A DNA stretch of 64,000 nt. It comes from Psococerastis gibbosa. Its lineage: Eukaryota > Arthropoda > Insecta > Psocodea > Psocidae. The notes below the pieces were generated by a model. The model saw only the letters and a list, made by a program, of their open reading frames with translations, was not told where the DNA came from and did not search any database. The stretch covers positions 6,324,001 through 6,388,000 of the forward strand of contig OZ020489.1 of the NCBI GenBank assembly GCA_963971405.1. Direction: 5' to 3'. The translations under genes were made by a program, and so were the position numbers. Numbering within the stretch: position 1 is the stretch's first letter; every line of letters starts with the position of its first letter. Positions 9,877 to 22,230 of the stretch are shown one piece after another.

Positions 9877-11862
9877 CTACACCATTTCATAAGTTTCAAT
9901 CAACTCCTCCATTGCTTCAGTCTGTAATGAGCGGGTTAAGGCATCAGTGTGAAACAGCTCCAACAATAACTCTGATCTATCCTCGAACATCACTTTTTGA
10001 TACGATTCCGCCGTTGACATGAACTTGGCCGAAACCTCTGGCGGCATTTGATTGAGTTGCGTGTAAATTATGCTGGTGAGGATGGCAAACTTTTTGTAAT
10101 ATTTTAAGCTTTCATCAAACTCAGCTCTGGGTACAAAATGATCAATGTTCAATCCTTCAGCTTCAAGTTCAGAGGAAAGAGACTTGTAGTATAAATCGAT
10201 TAGTTGTTGCTCGTTTTTCTGGCGGAAAGCTCTATTTTGCACAATATGAAGCATGACTAGTAAATCCTGCGCTGGTGGAGCATAGCGAGCCATCTGAAAG
10301 TCTACGAGCACAGATTCTGCAACTGTTCCATCGGGTCTGTTTTTGAACAATATGTTGTTGCCCCACAGGTCACCGTGAGTCACCACATTCTTATATCTGA
10401 AATATATTTTATAAAATAAGTTGAAGGAGAAGTTTTCCTATAGAATAATTCAATACAGCGGACTTCTACGGCTAGTAGTGATTGGCGTGGTGCCTCCCCA
10501 TCTTTATTTTTTTTAGAGGACGGTGCTTCGTATCCCTTTCATATAAGATCCAACCCTCCGATTGGTAGTAATTGCAAATGACCATAATTTAAGTATGGGG
10601 ATGCGAGTAATGAACCGGGAGATACATACAAGAAAGAAGACTAGGGAGGCCGAAAGTTACACTAAGAAGAAATTAAGATCGTCGGGGATATGAGAAGTTT
10701 GGGCCTCACAACCGAGGATACATAGAACAGGACTGTGTGGAAACGCTGCCGTCGTGCCGCCGACCCTCGCCATGAGAATAATGCGCAGTAAAAGTACTTA
10801 TATGCGCTGCGTCGATCAGTTTTCATTTTTAAAATACCGTTTTAATTTTTAAAATACGGTTGATACTGGATTTTTCAACGAAAGTTCCTGATTGAACATT
10901 GCGGAAGAAGGGACATGAAATCAAAATCAGAGGAATAAACATGTTGATATTAACTTATCTTGTAGAACTCTAAGGTGTCCGATTCCATCTTATCTGAAGT
11001 AACGGATTTTATTAGAGTTGTACTCTTATTCCATATCAGTACGCCTAAAATTAAATATTATCTGGGCCTGTCTCACTTACTTTGATGAAGGTAGAGCCAA
11101 ATCATATACTTTTCGCAGAATATCAGGGAACAACCGTTTCACTTGTTCCTTTTGCTCAGTTGTGTAACCAGGTAGCAGATCTATAATGGGGATTTGACTT
11201 CGAAGACCTGTCTCCCAAAAAGAGTGACCTGGGTGTCCTTCTATGTTGGTACATTCACTTTCAAATATCAATTCAGGGTACAGTTCTCGTACTGCCTTAA
11301 AACCAGAACCGGGTCGGTAATTCTTGGAATGTGTAGTCGCTAAGCCCGCATTTAGTTTGGCTTCAAAGATCAGCGTTCCTGCATTCATCCGAGCCAAAGT
11401 TTGGACAGTGGATTGCACATGGTCGAAGCTCATTAACGTTCGCTCTGGTAGCATGTAGTAATTTTGGACAGCCAAATCTTCCACTAACACCACGTCCCAG
11501 TCTCTTGTAAAAAAGCTATTCGGTCGCCACTTGATTAAACGTCTACTTGGCGATAAAGCGTTCTTCATATCATCAAACAACGTTTTATACATTTCAATTT
11601 CTTTGAAAAATGCCTTTGTCTTTTCGGCATACTCTCTATGCGATGGGACCTTTGACGGGATTAGTTTGGCAAAGTATTGGAATTTCATTTCTTTGTTGTC
11701 ATACTTAGCTGTACCACTGACTCGCCTGTGATCTCCCAAGAACCCTAATGGGTTTTCACTTGCTGGTTTTATAGTGCATTCCAGTAACTCCACGTTTTCA
11801 CTGCCCAATTCCTTTTTTACAGCTTGCAGAACTTCATTGGGACTAATAGTGACACTTGACAT
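9877..11862 (-). CDS. CHK kinase-like / EcKinase-family protein
   Basis: Two exons, 11862-11081 and 10396-9877, joined by GT-AG in phase 2 (donor GTAAGTGAG, acceptor ATATTTCAG), encode 433 residues, a normal full length for this family. Visible family features: a glycine-loop-like GFLGDH (40-45), probable ATP-site lysine K66 in YFAKLIP, E90 in KEIEMYK, VLVEDLA (125-131), the catalytic loop HGDLWGNN (268-275; exon 2) and the metal-binding DFQ (293-295). The fold is aminoglycoside-phosphotransferase-like; insect members include ecdysteroid 22-kinases, others are linked to detoxification, but the substrate here is unknown. The protein should be cytosolic (no signal peptide). The stop is TAG at 9879-9877. 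The gene is flanked by two inverted Gypsy copies and lies between two divergent ABCG genes. A 5' untranslated exon cannot be excluded. Confidence 0.93.
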
Positions 11863-13009
11863 GGTACCGGTGACTTTCCTTTGTGATTCTTTGTGAAACT
11901 TTCAAAAAAGGACACTGAAAAAAAAAAATAGGCAAAATACCTATACACACACGCCAATTCAGAATTGACCTACGTACACGCCTACGTGTAGGATAGTGAG
12001 GATTAACTTTTGATAAGGTGAAACAAATCAACTCGTTAAGATTTGGATAGATATCAGTGATAATTCTTCACACTGCAAGTAGACCTCTGCTTGCTCGTAA
12101 AGAGAACATATTAATCTTGAACTTGATTTAGGTAGCCTATCGTCCGTTATAGAAGTGATAATAAAACCATTTCAATTGCAACTTTCGTGTCCGATAAAAG
12201 TTCCCTTTTCCGGTGTATCTTCCATAACTATTCAAAACTTGCCCGAAATATAGAGTTATTTGAGTTCTTAATAGCATGAAGGGTATCGTGTGTTTGATCC
12301 AGGGTGTTATCCCAACATGGATAGTGCAATGCTTACAGTATATCTATATCTAACTGTACGCCCGTACCTTAATACTATATTCTGGGTAGATAGTTATATA
12401 TGTTTTTGGTAAAGGTTCAGTTTAGCTATAAACCTATTATAATCGTAAAATTTTATTACCTGTCGATTCCTCAATTCAAAAGAAGTCCTTTTGTGAAAAA
12501 AATAAAGGTCGGTCAAGAATAGTTTCTTAGTTACAAGAAATCAAAAGTGTACTTTTTTAATATTGAAAGTTGCCGTGCGGTGATATTTTTGCTTACAAAT
12601 GGAAGGTAACTGTCCCAAACGAATGCAGAATCCATTTTGAATTATTCACGAATAGGCATTATCTTGCCATGAGTAATTTTTGGCTTGTAGTTTTTTTTAA
12701 TGAAAAATGAAGGCATCGTGGTTGCATGGAAATGTCTCAATGAAACCAAAATAGTATAGAAATGTAGTCAAGGCGTCAAATTCTGATGATTTGATTGGTC
12801 AGGCAAGGACCCATTGGCTGCCTGATAAAGGGGCCAAAAAAGTACAGGAGACAATAAAGTAAATACTACAATTGTTTATTATTCATCCGCTGGCTCTATA
12901 TACGCAACCGGGCTAGCTAAACTGAGCCTTTACCTTTTTTTTCGAGAGGGGTGTTAAAACCGGCTGACTCCCACAATGGGCACGACCTTGCTAAAAGGTC
13001 CTGGCCATT
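11863..13009. other. 5' flank of the kinase gene, no gene seen
   Basis: AT-rich unique-looking sequence between the kinase start codon and Gypsy copy 2. It should contain the kinase promoter, but no TATA box, initiator or further exon can be asserted. Confidence 0.5.
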
Positions 13010-13013
13010 GATC

Positions 13014-13400
13014 TGTGGCTTGTCGAAGGACGATGCAATTGAATAGGCAGTGTAGACTTGAATTGGTTTGTATTGCAGTGCTTCGACTCAAGTTAGAGTA
13101 ATTTAACACACAGTGGTTACAATATGAGCTGTGAGACGAGAACGATACATGCTTACAATTAATATTGAATTTGATCCAGCCTGCTTCCATATAGAAAAAC
13201 CAACTCTGTGTCCACAGCTAAAGGAGCTGATGAGACACAGAGGGTAGATTAAAGATATTATTGAATAAGAGAAATAAATACGTAAAAGGAAGATTGAGGA
13301 ATATTGAATTATCTGAATGTGAACAGCGCCATCTAACGGGAAAAAGGTGAAGCTGGAAGCAGACTGGTTATTACACATGTGGGACTAAGTGGTCCCCACA
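13014..13400 (-). repeat. 3' LTR of Gypsy copy 2
   Basis: 387 bp, read on the minus strand from TGTGGGGACC (13400) to CCACA (13014). It carries the same variants as 17894-18280. Confidence 0.95.
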
Positions 13401-13411
13401 TTACCCCCCTC

Positions 13412-16400
13412 CTAAGACTGGAAGTCGGAGAAATGTCGTGGAACGTGGACGTGACGACCTGAGCGAGTGGTGCGAGTCGGTGGTGTCGGCACGACGTCAG
13501 TGGCAGGAAGTGGTGAGGAGACCTTCTCCTGAGGTTTATCTTGAGCAGGATGCTGATGCGGGGGGTTGATCGTAGACTGGTGAGACGGTTCGTCTGTACT
13601 GGCATTAATGTAGGCCGGCTTGACCCTGTCCATTGACACAGTAACCGCACGACCGCGGCTTGAAATCGTAACTGTTTTGTCGGTGCGACTTAACACAGGG
13701 AATGGTCCCGCATAAGGACGTTCGAGGGAAGCACGGACGTGGTCTTGTCTCACGAAAACGTGCGTGGCCTTGGCAAGGTCTTGTGGGATGAATGTTTGAT
13801 GAGCCCCGTGTCTCTTGACGCGAGTGGGGCGTAGTGAGTCGAATTTCCTTCGAAGTGAGATGAGAGTGTCCGCCGGACTCTGATTTGAAGGAGGAGTTGT
13901 CAGCATCTGTCCTGGTAGTCTTAATGGTTCACCATAGACCAGATCTGCTGGAGAAGCTTGAAGATCTTTCTTAAGAGTGGCGCGCATGCCCAGTAAAACT
14001 AGCGGAAGGGCTTCCGTCCATTTGTCATTGGCATGACACATAATGGAGGCTTTGAGTGAGCGGTGCATACGCTCTACCATGCCGTTGGATGCAGGGTGGT
14101 AACTGGTAGTCCGTGCATGGTGAAATCCGCATAATCGGGCCAGGTCAGCAAACAAATGGCTCTCAAACTGTCGGCCGCGATCTGTAGTAATTGTCTCCGG
14201 GCACCCAAACCGGCTGATCCAGCAGGAAATGAGGGTTCTGGCGACGTTTTCGGCGGTGATGTTCACCATAGGAGCGGCTTCCGGCCATCGCGTGAAACGG
14301 TCAACGAGTGTTAACAAATACGTGTAGCCTTCCGACGGTGGTAATGGGCCTACAATGTCGAGGTGTATGTGCTGAAACCGTCGGTCAGGCTGAGTAAAGG
14401 TTCCAATCGCAGTGAGGGTGTGTCGATGTATCTTGGACAATTGACAGTTGACACACAGACGAGCCCAAGCGCGGCAATCCTTACGGATAGAAGGCCATAT
14501 GTAGCGTTGGGCAACCAGGTTAGCAGACGCTGCTATTCCTGGGTGATGTAGGCTGTGTAGGTGCTCGAAAAGTTGTCGACGTAATGGTTTGGGCACAAAT
14601 GGGCGTTGTATGTCTTGACTAGAATCGCACGTAAGGACTGAATCAGAGCCCGGAATGGGAACATCAACGAGGATGAGGGACGTCTTTCTACTGGACCGAA
14701 GCTCTTTGAGTTCTCTGTCGTCTTTCTGAGCAGAAGAAAGTTGCTCAGGAGATACGGGAGTAGAGATTGCTTCGATTCTTGAGAATGCATCAGCGGCCAA
14801 GTTGTCCTGCCCAGCGATGTATTGGATGTCCGTGGTGAATTGAGAGACGAATTCCATTTGCCGCATTTGGCGAGGTGAGCAACTTGTTTTTGGATTCTGA
14901 AAAGCGTGCGTCAACGGTTTGTGATCGGTATACACGACAAAAGCGCGCGCTTCTAGCAGGTAACGGAAATGACGAATGGCGTCGTGTACCGCAAGCAATT
15001 CGCGATCGTAGGCGGACCATGTTCGTTGGTTTTCTTTAAGTTTCTGCGAGAAGAATGCCAATGGCTGCCAATGATCGTTGATCCGTTGTTGGACTGTAGC
15101 TCCGATACTGGTGTCTGATGCATCTGTGACTAGTGCAATCGGAGCCGTATGATCTGGATGCGCGAGTAGGGTGATGCGTGCCAGACTGTGTTTGCATGAG
15201 CTGAAAGCTTCGGTAAGCTTTGTTGTCCATGGTATCGTAGCGTTCCCTTTTACCTTGTCTCCAGATAACAACGTGTTGAGTGGTGCTTGTTCGTTGGCTG
15301 CATTTGGTAGGAACCGGCGGTAGTAGTTAATCATGCCAAGGAAACGGCGTAGATCTTTGAATGTCTTTGGAAGAGGGTATTCAGTGAGTGCCTTTACCCT
15401 GTCTGGTAGGGCTTGTGTGCCTTCTGCTGACACGAGGTAACCAAGAAAGCTGATTGACCCAACGCCGAGGGTACACTTGCTAGGATTAATGACTAGGCCA
15501 TATTCTCGGAATCGTTGGAAGAGTTGACGTAGGTGTGATTCGTGCTCCTGCTTATCACTCGATGCAACCAGTACGTCGTCGATGTATGAATATGCCCACG
15601 GGAGGTCGCGTAGGATGTTATCCATGAAGCGTTGGAAGGTTTGAGCAGCATTGCGAAGACCGAATGTCATGAATGGGAATTCGAAAAGGCCGAACGGAGT
15701 ATTTATTGCTGTCTTTGGAATGTCACCATTGGAAACTGGTATCTGGGTGAATGCTTTGACCAGGTCTATTTTGCTGAATACGGTTTTTCCTCGCAATTCT
15801 GCACTGAAATCTGCGATGTGGCGGACTGGGTACGCGTCAGGAATTGTTCGAGCATTGAGCCGTCTGTAGTCCCCGCATGGGCGCCATGAATGGTCGCTTT
15901 TAGGTACTAGGTGTAATGGTGAGGCCCATGGGCTGTCGGACGGACGACATACGCCGGTCTGGATCATGTCGTTGAACTCCTTTTTGGCGATAATAAACTT
16001 GTCCGGGGCCAACCGGCGTGGGCGAGCGGAGACGGGAGGTCCGTCTGTCGTTCTAATGTAGTGGACCGTGGAGTGTTTGACCTGGTCTGTGGGTTGTCTC
16101 GGCCGCGTGAGGTCGCTAAACTCCTCAATTATTACTTTTAGACTGGCCGGGGTACTGTGCGGTATTGTTAAGGTAGAAACGCTAGGTTGCTTGGAGGGGC
16201 TTTGACACAGGTTCGCCTTGCGATGCGTTGTCCCGTCGATCAGCTTTGAGTTCTGGAGATCCACCAGCAAATTAGAGGCTGCGAGAAAGTCTGCACCGAT
16301 GATGGGTTGCGTGACATCGGCAATGATGAAATTCCAACGGAAACTGCGTCGTAATCCCAGGTCCAGTTGTTGAGCTATTGTTCCGTACGTATTGATGATT

Positions 16401-16675
16401 GTGCCATTGGCGGCAGTCAGCTCGAGTTGAGTACGACGGAGCGGTAGGTTGAGACGGGCACGTGGAAAAACGCAGATGTCGGACCCTGTGTCAATGAGAT
16501 AACGTATCTTGGTGCAAGGGTCCGTGATAAGAAGGCGATGTGAGGTTTTAAGCAGGTGTGTAGTGGCGCAGGCAGGCCCTGCCTTTACTGGCTGCGATCG
16601 TCGTTTTTCGGAAATCTGCATGGCTGCTGGCACTTTCTGGCCTTCCTCCCATAGGTTTGGTGGTAAAAACACCAA
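13412..16675 (-). CDS. pol: Pol polyprotein of Gypsy copy 2 (PR-RT-RNase H-INT)
   Basis: 1087 codons from the TTG at 16675, same frame relation to gag as in copy 1. All the catalytic residues listed for copy 1 are present at the same positions (DTG 62, YIDD 364, RNase H D518, integrase D773, D832, E868). It differs from copy 1 at four residues: I for T at 100, L for M at 626, R for K in the PLRLPGQ block and E for K in the STDEPSH block near the C-terminus. The frame is unbroken, so it could supply activity to itself and to copy 1. The 3' end abuts the purine tract and 3' LTR. Confidence 0.95.
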   Translation of the reverse strand: MVFLPPNLWEEGQKVPAAMQISEKRRSQPVKAGPACATTHLLKTSHRLLITDPCTKIRYLIDTGSDICVFPRARLNLPLRRTQLELTAANGTIINTYGTIAQQLDLGLRRSFRWNFIIADVTQPIIGADFLAASNLLVDLQNSKLIDGTTHRKANLCQSPSKQPSVSTLTIPHSTPASLKVIIEEFSDLTRPRQPTDQVKHSTVHYIRTTDGPPVSARPRRLAPDKFIIAKKEFNDMIQTGVCRPSDSPWASPLHLVPKSDHSWRPCGDYRRLNARTIPDAYPVRHIADFSAELRGKTVFSKIDLVKAFTQIPVSNGDIPKTAINTPFGLFEFPFMTFGLRNAAQTFQRFMDNILRDLPWAYSYIDDVLVASSDKQEHESHLRQLFQRFREYGLVINPSKCTLGVGSISFLGYLVSAEGTQALPDRVKALTEYPLPKTFKDLRRFLGMINYYRRFLPNAANEQAPLNTLLSGDKVKGNATIPWTTKLTEAFSSCKHSLARITLLAHPDHTAPIALVTDASDTSIGATVQQRINDHWQPLAFFSQKLKENQRTWSAYDRELLAVHDAIRHFRYLLEARAFVVYTDHKPLTHAFQNPKTSCSPRQMRQMEFVSQFTTDIQYIAGQDNLAADAFSRIEAISTPVSPEQLSSAQKDDRELKELRSSRKTSLILVDVPIPGSDSVLTCDSSQDIQRPFVPKPLRRQLFEHLHSLHHPGIAASANLVAQRYIWPSIRKDCRAWARLCVNCQLSKIHRHTLTAIGTFTQPDRRFQHIHLDIVGPLPPSEGYTYLLTLVDRFTRWPEAAPMVNITAENVARTLISCWISRFGCPETITTDRGRQFESHLFADLARLCGFHHARTTSYHPASNGMVERMHRSLKASIMCHANDKWTEALPLVLLGMRATLKKDLQASPADLVYGEPLRLPGQMLTTPPSNQSPADTLISLRRKFDSLRPTRVKRHGAHQTFIPQDLAKATHVFVRQDHVRASLERPYAGPFPVLSRTDKTVTISSRGRAVTVSMDRVKPAYINASTDEPSHQSTINPPHQHPAQDKPQEKVSSPLPATDVVPTPPTRTTRSGRHVHVPRHFSDFQS

Positions 16676-17490
16676 GTTGGGTCTTGTTTAGGCGCTGGTG
16701 AACGGAACTGGCGCTGGAACCGTGGCTGTGTGGCACGTTGTCCGTATCTGTCGGCGAACTGTGCCTGTAGAGCCGCGACGTTCTCTGTTAACGTCTTCAA
16801 TAGGTCCACAGGGGCCATTGTGCACTCAAGAATCCGGTCACGTGTTGCTGAATTGATGGTGGCCATCTTGTCGGCGAGGTTCGCGACGTCACCTAGTGAC
16901 AGGTGATCATGACCGATGATTGCCAATTGTATAGCGTGCGGGAGGCGAGACGTCCAAATGGTGCGTAAAACCGAGTCTGATATGGCTTTCTCTGCGAGGG
17001 CCCGCAGTCTCCGGAGAAAAGAGCTGGGAGTTTTGTCCCCTATGTCTTCCGACATTAGTAGCTGAATGCGACTGCTTGCTGGAAGACTCATTCGTTGGAT
17101 TAACTGCGTTTTTAGCTCAGTGTATGGGTTTACTGGTACTGGGGCAGCTAACAAATCTGAGATCTCGCTGAGGGTACTTTGGTCGAGCGCTGAAAGGACG
17201 TGGTAATATTTCGTCGTTTCCATTGTGACCCCAGCAAGTGCGAACTGAGCCTCCGCTTGAGTGAACCACAGTGCCGGTGACAGGTTGGCCGACTGTGTCC
17301 AGAAGGGTGGAAGCTTGACCGAGACTGCCATCGTACTAGCAGGGCCTGTCATCTTGGTTGTAGCCGTGGGTGTCGGTGTTGTGGCTGTAGCAGTTGTAGC
17401 TGTAGCGGTTGTAGCTGTAGCGGTCGTAGCTGTAGCGGTTGTAGCTGTAGCGGTCGTAGCTGTAGCGGTTGTGGCTGTGGTCTGCGGCAT
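16585..17490 (-). CDS. gag: Gag protein of Gypsy copy 2
   Basis: 301 residues from the ATG at 17490 (MPQTTATT). Five residues shorter than copy 1 because the Thr/Ala repeat has one fewer unit; elsewhere nearly identical. The CHCC nucleocapsid box (CX2HX9CX3C) is intact near the C-terminus. In this copy the frame upstream of the ATG is closed by a stop after the ERLIRP segment, which is the main reason for choosing this start in both copies. It overlaps pol in the -1 frame. Confidence 0.88.
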   Translation of the reverse strand: MPQTTATTATATTATATTATATTATATTATATTATATTPTPTATTKMTGPASTMAVSVKLPPFWTQSANLSPALWFTQAEAQFALAGVTMETTKYYHVLSALDQSTLSEISDLLAAPVPVNPYTELKTQLIQRMSLPASSRIQLLMSEDIGDKTPSSFLRRLRALAEKAISDSVLRTIWTSRLPHAIQLAIIGHDHLSLGDVANLADKMATINSATRDRILECTMAPVDLLKTLTENVAALQAQFADRYGQRATQPRFQRQFRSPAPKQDPTWCFYHQTYGRKARKCQQPCRFPKNDDRSQ

Positions 17491-17574
17491 CTTGCAGGTT
17501 GTGGCTGTGCTGCTGCGGTGAATGTAGCTGCTCCGGGGTGGTTTCCACCGCCTATGGCCGGATGAGACGTTCTG

Positions 17575-17870
17575 GAGGCTGGAACTGGAACTGGAACGGG
17601 CTGGAACTGGCTGGAAGCTGGAACTGGCTGGAACTGGAACTGGCTGGAAGCTGGAAGCTGGAACTGGCTGGAACTGGAGCTGGCTGGAACTGGAGCTGGC
17701 TGGAACTGGAGCTGGCTGGAACTGGAGCTGGCTGGAACTGGAGCTGGCTGGAACTGGAACTGGCTGGAACTGGCTGGAATTGGCTGGAACTGGAATTGGC
17801 TGGAACTGGAACTGGCTGGAACTGGAACTGGCTGGAACTGGAGCTGGAACTGGAATCTGGAAGGCTGCTT
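17575..17870 (-). repeat. Leader minisatellite of Gypsy copy 2
   Basis: Tandem CTGGAACTGG / CTGGAGCTGG units (complement of the copy 1 array) with a different order and number. The adjacent gag array of TGTAGCGGTTGTAGC-type units lies at about 17390-17470. Confidence 0.8.
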
Positions 17871-17893
17871 GTTCCGTTGTCGAGGGTCACCAA

Positions 17894-18280
17894 TGTGGCT
17901 TGTCGAAGGACGATGCAATTGAATAGGCAGTGTAGACTTGAATTGGTTTGTATTGCAGTGCTTCGACTCAAGTTAGAGTAATTTAACACACAGTGGTTAC
18001 AATATGAGCTGTGAGACGAGAACGATACATGCTTACAATTAATATTGAATTTGATCCAGCCTGCTTCCATATAGAAAAACCAACTCTGTGTCCACAGCTA
18101 AAGGAGCTGATGAGACACAGAGGGTAGATTAAAGATATTATTGAATAAGAGAAATAAATACGTAAAAGGAAGATTGAGGAATATTGAATTATCTGAATGT
18201 GAACAGCGCCATCTAACGGGAAAAAGGTGAAGCTGGAAGCAGACTGGTTATTACACATGTGGGACTAAGTGGTCCCCACA
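17894..18280 (-). repeat. 5' LTR of Gypsy copy 2
   Basis: 387 bp; the primer site TGGTGACCC follows on the minus strand (complement at about 17884-17892). Same sequence as 13014-13400 on reading. Confidence 0.95.
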
Positions 18281-18284
18281 GATC

Positions 18285-18718
18285 TATATCTCATGGCCCA
18301 AAACTCAGGTTGACGGCGGTTTAGCTAAGTTTATGAACACAGCACTCAGTTCCGGCACTGCGCCGCCTCGTGGACCTGACGATGCCATTAACCATTTGGC
18401 AACACCGCATCCAGTCACGGCAGTCTCGCGTTGTTTCGGAGATGAGCCACCTGTATTCTGTATACCTGTGCGTAAATGTGCGCGGCCATGTTTTGTGTTT
18501 TTGGTGAATTCCCGTGGAATTTCAGCGACACACTGTGACATGGATACCTGGTTTTCCGACAGCAAGGTAGGCTAATAGTCTTAAGTTTTAGGTTCGGAAA
18601 CCTGTATAAGGTTCCGTGGGCCTGGAGGAATTGAGAGACTGACATTGAACGCGGGTGGGTGGCTGGAGAAGCTTTCTGCCTTTGGCCTTCGGTGTAGGTA
18701 TGCCCACCACACCTGGCA
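18285..18718. other. Unassigned sequence
   Basis: GC-richer than its surroundings, with open frames of up to about 107 codons on the minus strand, but no domain, splice pattern or codon bias that I recognise. No gene is called. Confidence 0.4.
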
Positions 18719-19023
18719 TTGGAATTTCCGGCAATCATTTTGCCATTTTTGCCAACCTTTCATTTTGACTCGTAGAGTTGTAGACTACCTACTGTACCTA
18801 TTCTACTGCAGCTGTAGTCCGTAGGTACAGTTACCCATGTCGATTAAGACATTGAGCTATAGCGTAAGGTTGACAGACTGCTCCTTGGAATTTCCGGCAA
18901 TTATTTTGCCTATTTTATCGCCCTTCCATTTTGACCTATAGACTACCTATTGTACCTATTCTACTGCAACTGTAGTCTGTAGGCACAGTTGCCCATGTCG
19001 ATTAAGACATTGGCCCTATAGGC
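18719..19023. repeat. Tandem duplication, period about 166 bp
   Basis: TTGGAATTTCCGGCAA begins both units (18719 and 18885), and both contain ACCTATTCTACTGCA, CTGTAGTC and ATGTCGATTAAGACATTG. The units have diverged, so the duplication is not recent. Confidence 0.75.
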
Positions 19024-19026
19024 TAA

Positions 19027-19384
19027 GGTGCCCATTCCATTGACCGGCTAGGGCTATTTCCAAAAACGGTGACGTGGTAGCAGACATTCAAGACTTAGGT
19101 GGCGTTTCCACCGACCTCGCATTGCAGAATTGACGGAAATGTTTATTTTCCTCTATGCCATAGTTAAAATTGATCAATGATCATACAGTAAAACCACAAA
19201 CAAACAAACTAAAATTAAAAAATGATTAAAAATAGATTTCTATAAAAAGAAAAATTCTAATTTCCGTCAATGTCATTTGCATTCTGCAATGCGAGATCGA
19301 TGGAAACGCAACCTAAGTCTTGAATGTCTGCTACCACGTCACTGTTTTTGGAAATAGCCCTAGCCGGTCAATGGAATGGGCGCC
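19027..19384. mobile_element. MITE with long terminal inverted repeats
   Basis: About 125-bp arms: the left starts GGTGCCCATTCCATTGACC, the right ends with its near-complement. Bordered by TAA on both sides (as in PIF/Harbinger elements), which is part of an 8-bp direct repeat CTAAGGTG (19023-19030 and 19384-19391), so the duplication length is ambiguous. An internal block GTCTGCTACCACGTCA is shared with the small palindrome at 58766-58850. Confidence 0.7.
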
Positions 19385-19859
19385 TAAGGTGAACATACTA
19401 TTCCATAGCGTTTGACAGCCATAAGTATTTTTGGTAAAGGTTTAGCTACCCCGCTGACTCAAAAGTCGAATGAAAATGCTTTTAATATGGAAGGAAAACA
19501 TCCCATTTGCAAGGGAATTCATATTTTAAGCAAGGGTTGTATTATTTACATGCCTCTGACAATGTTCCTTCCATAAAAAATGTTATGAGCAATTTGTCCC
19601 TATACATGTCCATGCAAAAATTCGAACAAAATTGGGCTGTAACTCAAGAACTATACTTTTCCGACTTTTAATTCTTTCGGAAATGGGTTTCTTTAAAGCT
19701 AAATCAACGATATAGAACTAAATTTTGTGATTTTATGAGGGGTAGCTACTTCTCATCGCTCTTCGCTTTCGTTATTGGCTAATCAAATGACGGGGGGGAC
19801 GAAAGTGGGACGAAAATGCAAAAATGCGCTGGGCCGTTCAGAAAAGCAGTGGGCTTCCG

Positions 19860-20110
19860 GCCTATGAGCCATTTGTTGATTGTTAGGTACGTTAGGGCGT
19901 AAAAAATATAAAAAAAGCGAATTTTAATGAAAAATGACTAAAAAAAATATTTTTCTGAGATGAACCATACTATCGTTGTATTCTGACTTCGGGTATATTT
20001 TAGGTGCTAAAGTGTAACAAAACCGAATAAGTTACTTTCCCATCAAGGTTTTGAGTATGAAGATATTACGAATAATCCAAGCCCCGATGTATTGCAACCA
20101 TGCCATTTGC
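19860..20110 (+). repeat. Dispersed repeat shared with 30835-31105
   Basis: Blocks such as AATTTTAATGAAAAA, ACTAAAAAA, ATTTTTCTG and the AACGAAACCG/ACAAAACCG-type ending align between the two places. Non-coding and of unknown class. Confidence 0.55.
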
Positions 20111-20299
20111 CATTATTATTGTATATGTAGTACTGGTCAGCCCATTCTAGACTGCCTTGTCCTATCGATCAATCTTTCGGATAGGGAAAATATATAGACA
20201 TCAGATATTTAACCATAGAACTGTTACAGTACCTATACTACTAATTTATAAATAGGAAAATATGAACGGGTTCACTCGTACCGGTTCCTTGATTTTATC

Positions 20300-20400
20300 A
20301 CAGCGTTAGAAGAAGGAGGTCCAGGGGGTATATAGCCCTAACTCCGATAGGTTGGCTTAGTAATAGAACAAAAAAGTCAATATTTGTTTATTTTATCTCA
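20300..20400 (+). repeat. Partial tRNA-Glu-like SINE (family D), 3' part
   Basis: TATAGCCCTAACTCCG, TAGGTTGGCTTAGTAATAG and AACAAAAAA followed by a T-rich tail match the 3' half of the copies at 23488 and 52586. The tRNA-like head is missing. Confidence 0.6.
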
Positions 20401-22230
20401 TAAGTGGGAAAAACGCAGCTGCCGGCCCTGTTACTGACCACAACACCCCTAATATAATTGTGTTTGTATTGCAGCCTTATATGGTATACTGTATATCTTC
20501 TGCTGATGCACGCGGTTTTTGGCGGAAGTAAACTGCCTTTGCGCACCCCCCCCCCCCCCCCATTTGCCCCACCCCTTACTGATTGATCTCCCGGCAGATC
20601 TGCTGCGTACAATCTGCCTTTATGCACTGTGCACCTTAGTGGTGGACACCTGCCATGAGTTAATCCGGCAATTGTACACTACTCTCCAGCCTGTACTTTT
20701 ATCTCTTCGTCCCCGTTTGCCTTGTAAGATACCTGTTTTCAGCATACCTGATAACAGTGGATGCGACTTTATGGACTTGTATTAATTTTTATAATAAAGG
20801 TGAGGGGTCAGATTCGAGTGGTTTGGTCACTTCATCTTCGGTCTCGGTCTATAATTGTAAAATTCCAAGTTTCCGTGGTGGCTTTCACCATAACGTGATT
20901 TGTTCTTGCCGTAAAATTTTATACCCCGCCCAAAAGAGTGGTAACCAGGATTATGATAACGGGGACTAAGGTGAAGGTTATCAGAAAAGCCAGTCAAAGA
21001 CAAGAAGGGATGGGAGTATAAATGAAGAAATGAGGAGAAAATGCTTTGCTTACCTTACCCAACATTCAGGGGCGTAATTTCAATTTTTTTCCGGGGAGGG
21101 GCAGAATGTAATCCGGTACATGTTTAAACAAGGTTGTCTCACGACTTCTTCGTTAGTCAGTGCCAATATGGCATTTTCTCCAACCCCCCCCCCCCAGGGG
21201 GGGGGGTTGGCAATTGTCACCTCTGGGACCCCATGTGACGCCTCTGCCTTAATATTTTTGTCTACCTTGGTTTGGGGTTTGGATTGTAAATGGCTTGGCT
21301 TCGAGTTGTTTCCATGTCGAACCAATACTTTGCTGGGGGTGGGGTCCATCAAAGATCGTGTCTCGTACCTTGCCCCTCAGGTACAGAGATAATTTCTCTA
21401 TCAACTGGACTAGGCGGGTTTGTTGTTTGGATGTCAATGGCCAATGGGCGGACGAGCTTTGTTTCAACAGAGCGACATTGCATTATTGTTGACCATGGCC
21501 GTAGTTAAACCATATTTCCTTTAATTTCAAAAGCGCAACCTGCAGACTACCTATACAGTACTGTATAGGATATTGTACTATCTATTGTACTATATATAAT
21601 AGAATATAATAGAAAATGCGTAGAAATATGTAGATATACTCAATGCAGGACTTATGCTTCGCTAGATTTACATCATCACTAGTTGGCAATCCAGTGGCGC
21701 ATGTAGAAAATATTTTAGGGTGGGGCCGAAACCAGATCGCCTCTAGCTAGCCACTTCTTACCCGAGAGGACGTTGAATTCTACCAAACAACCCGCTTACT
21801 GCTCACTGTAGACCCGAATATCTATTAAATCTGGCAAATTATGTATTACAACAACTCACCTTCATCTTCAAGCATCGCGAGCGATACTGACTCCGCTATC
21901 ACACGTCCATACTGCAACTGGACGGAGGTCTTAATTGCAAAGCACTGCGGCTTTGTCGAAATGCAATGCGTTAATGCACCAGTCTGGGCACGGCTTGCCA
22001 AACAACCCGCTTACCGTTCACTGCTGACCCGAACATCTATTAAATCTAGCAAATTATGTATCAATCAATCTACCAATCTATCAATCAATCAATCGTGTAT
22101 TTAAATGTTAGAACCATATATGGCATACATTACGTCATTTTTTTTTGTCAATTATGTCATAAGTTAAATATAATATAATATACTAGTAGTATAAGTAGCC
22201 GATAAAGATCCTTGTCAAGTATTAACACAA

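Larger units (their letters stand above)
13014..18280 (-). mobile_element. Full-length Ty3/Gypsy LTR retrotransposon, CsRn1-like, copy 2
   Basis: A 5267-bp element on the minus strand, same organisation as copy 1, flanked by the 4-bp duplication GATC (13010-13013 and 18281-18284). Its two 387-bp LTRs share the same private variants and show no difference from each other on reading, so this is a separate recent insertion from a slightly different source copy, not a duplication of copy 1. gag and pol are open. The size difference from copy 1 comes from the leader and gag tandem arrays. Confidence 0.95.
19392..22230. other. Repeat-rich non-coding stretch
   Basis: Contains a repeat at 19860-20110 shared with 30835-31105, a SINE tail at 20300-20400, and C/G homopolymers at about 20547-20560 and 21185-21208. 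The latter follow a CAGGGGCGTAATTTC terminus at 21066 typical of the local MITEs. Open frames here are short or homopolymer-derived; no gene is supported. Confidence 0.5.

Noticed and set aside
18305-18763. Minus- and plus-strand frames of 80-107 codons
   Set aside because: No recognisable domain, overlapping in several frames, and partly within the start of a tandem duplication.
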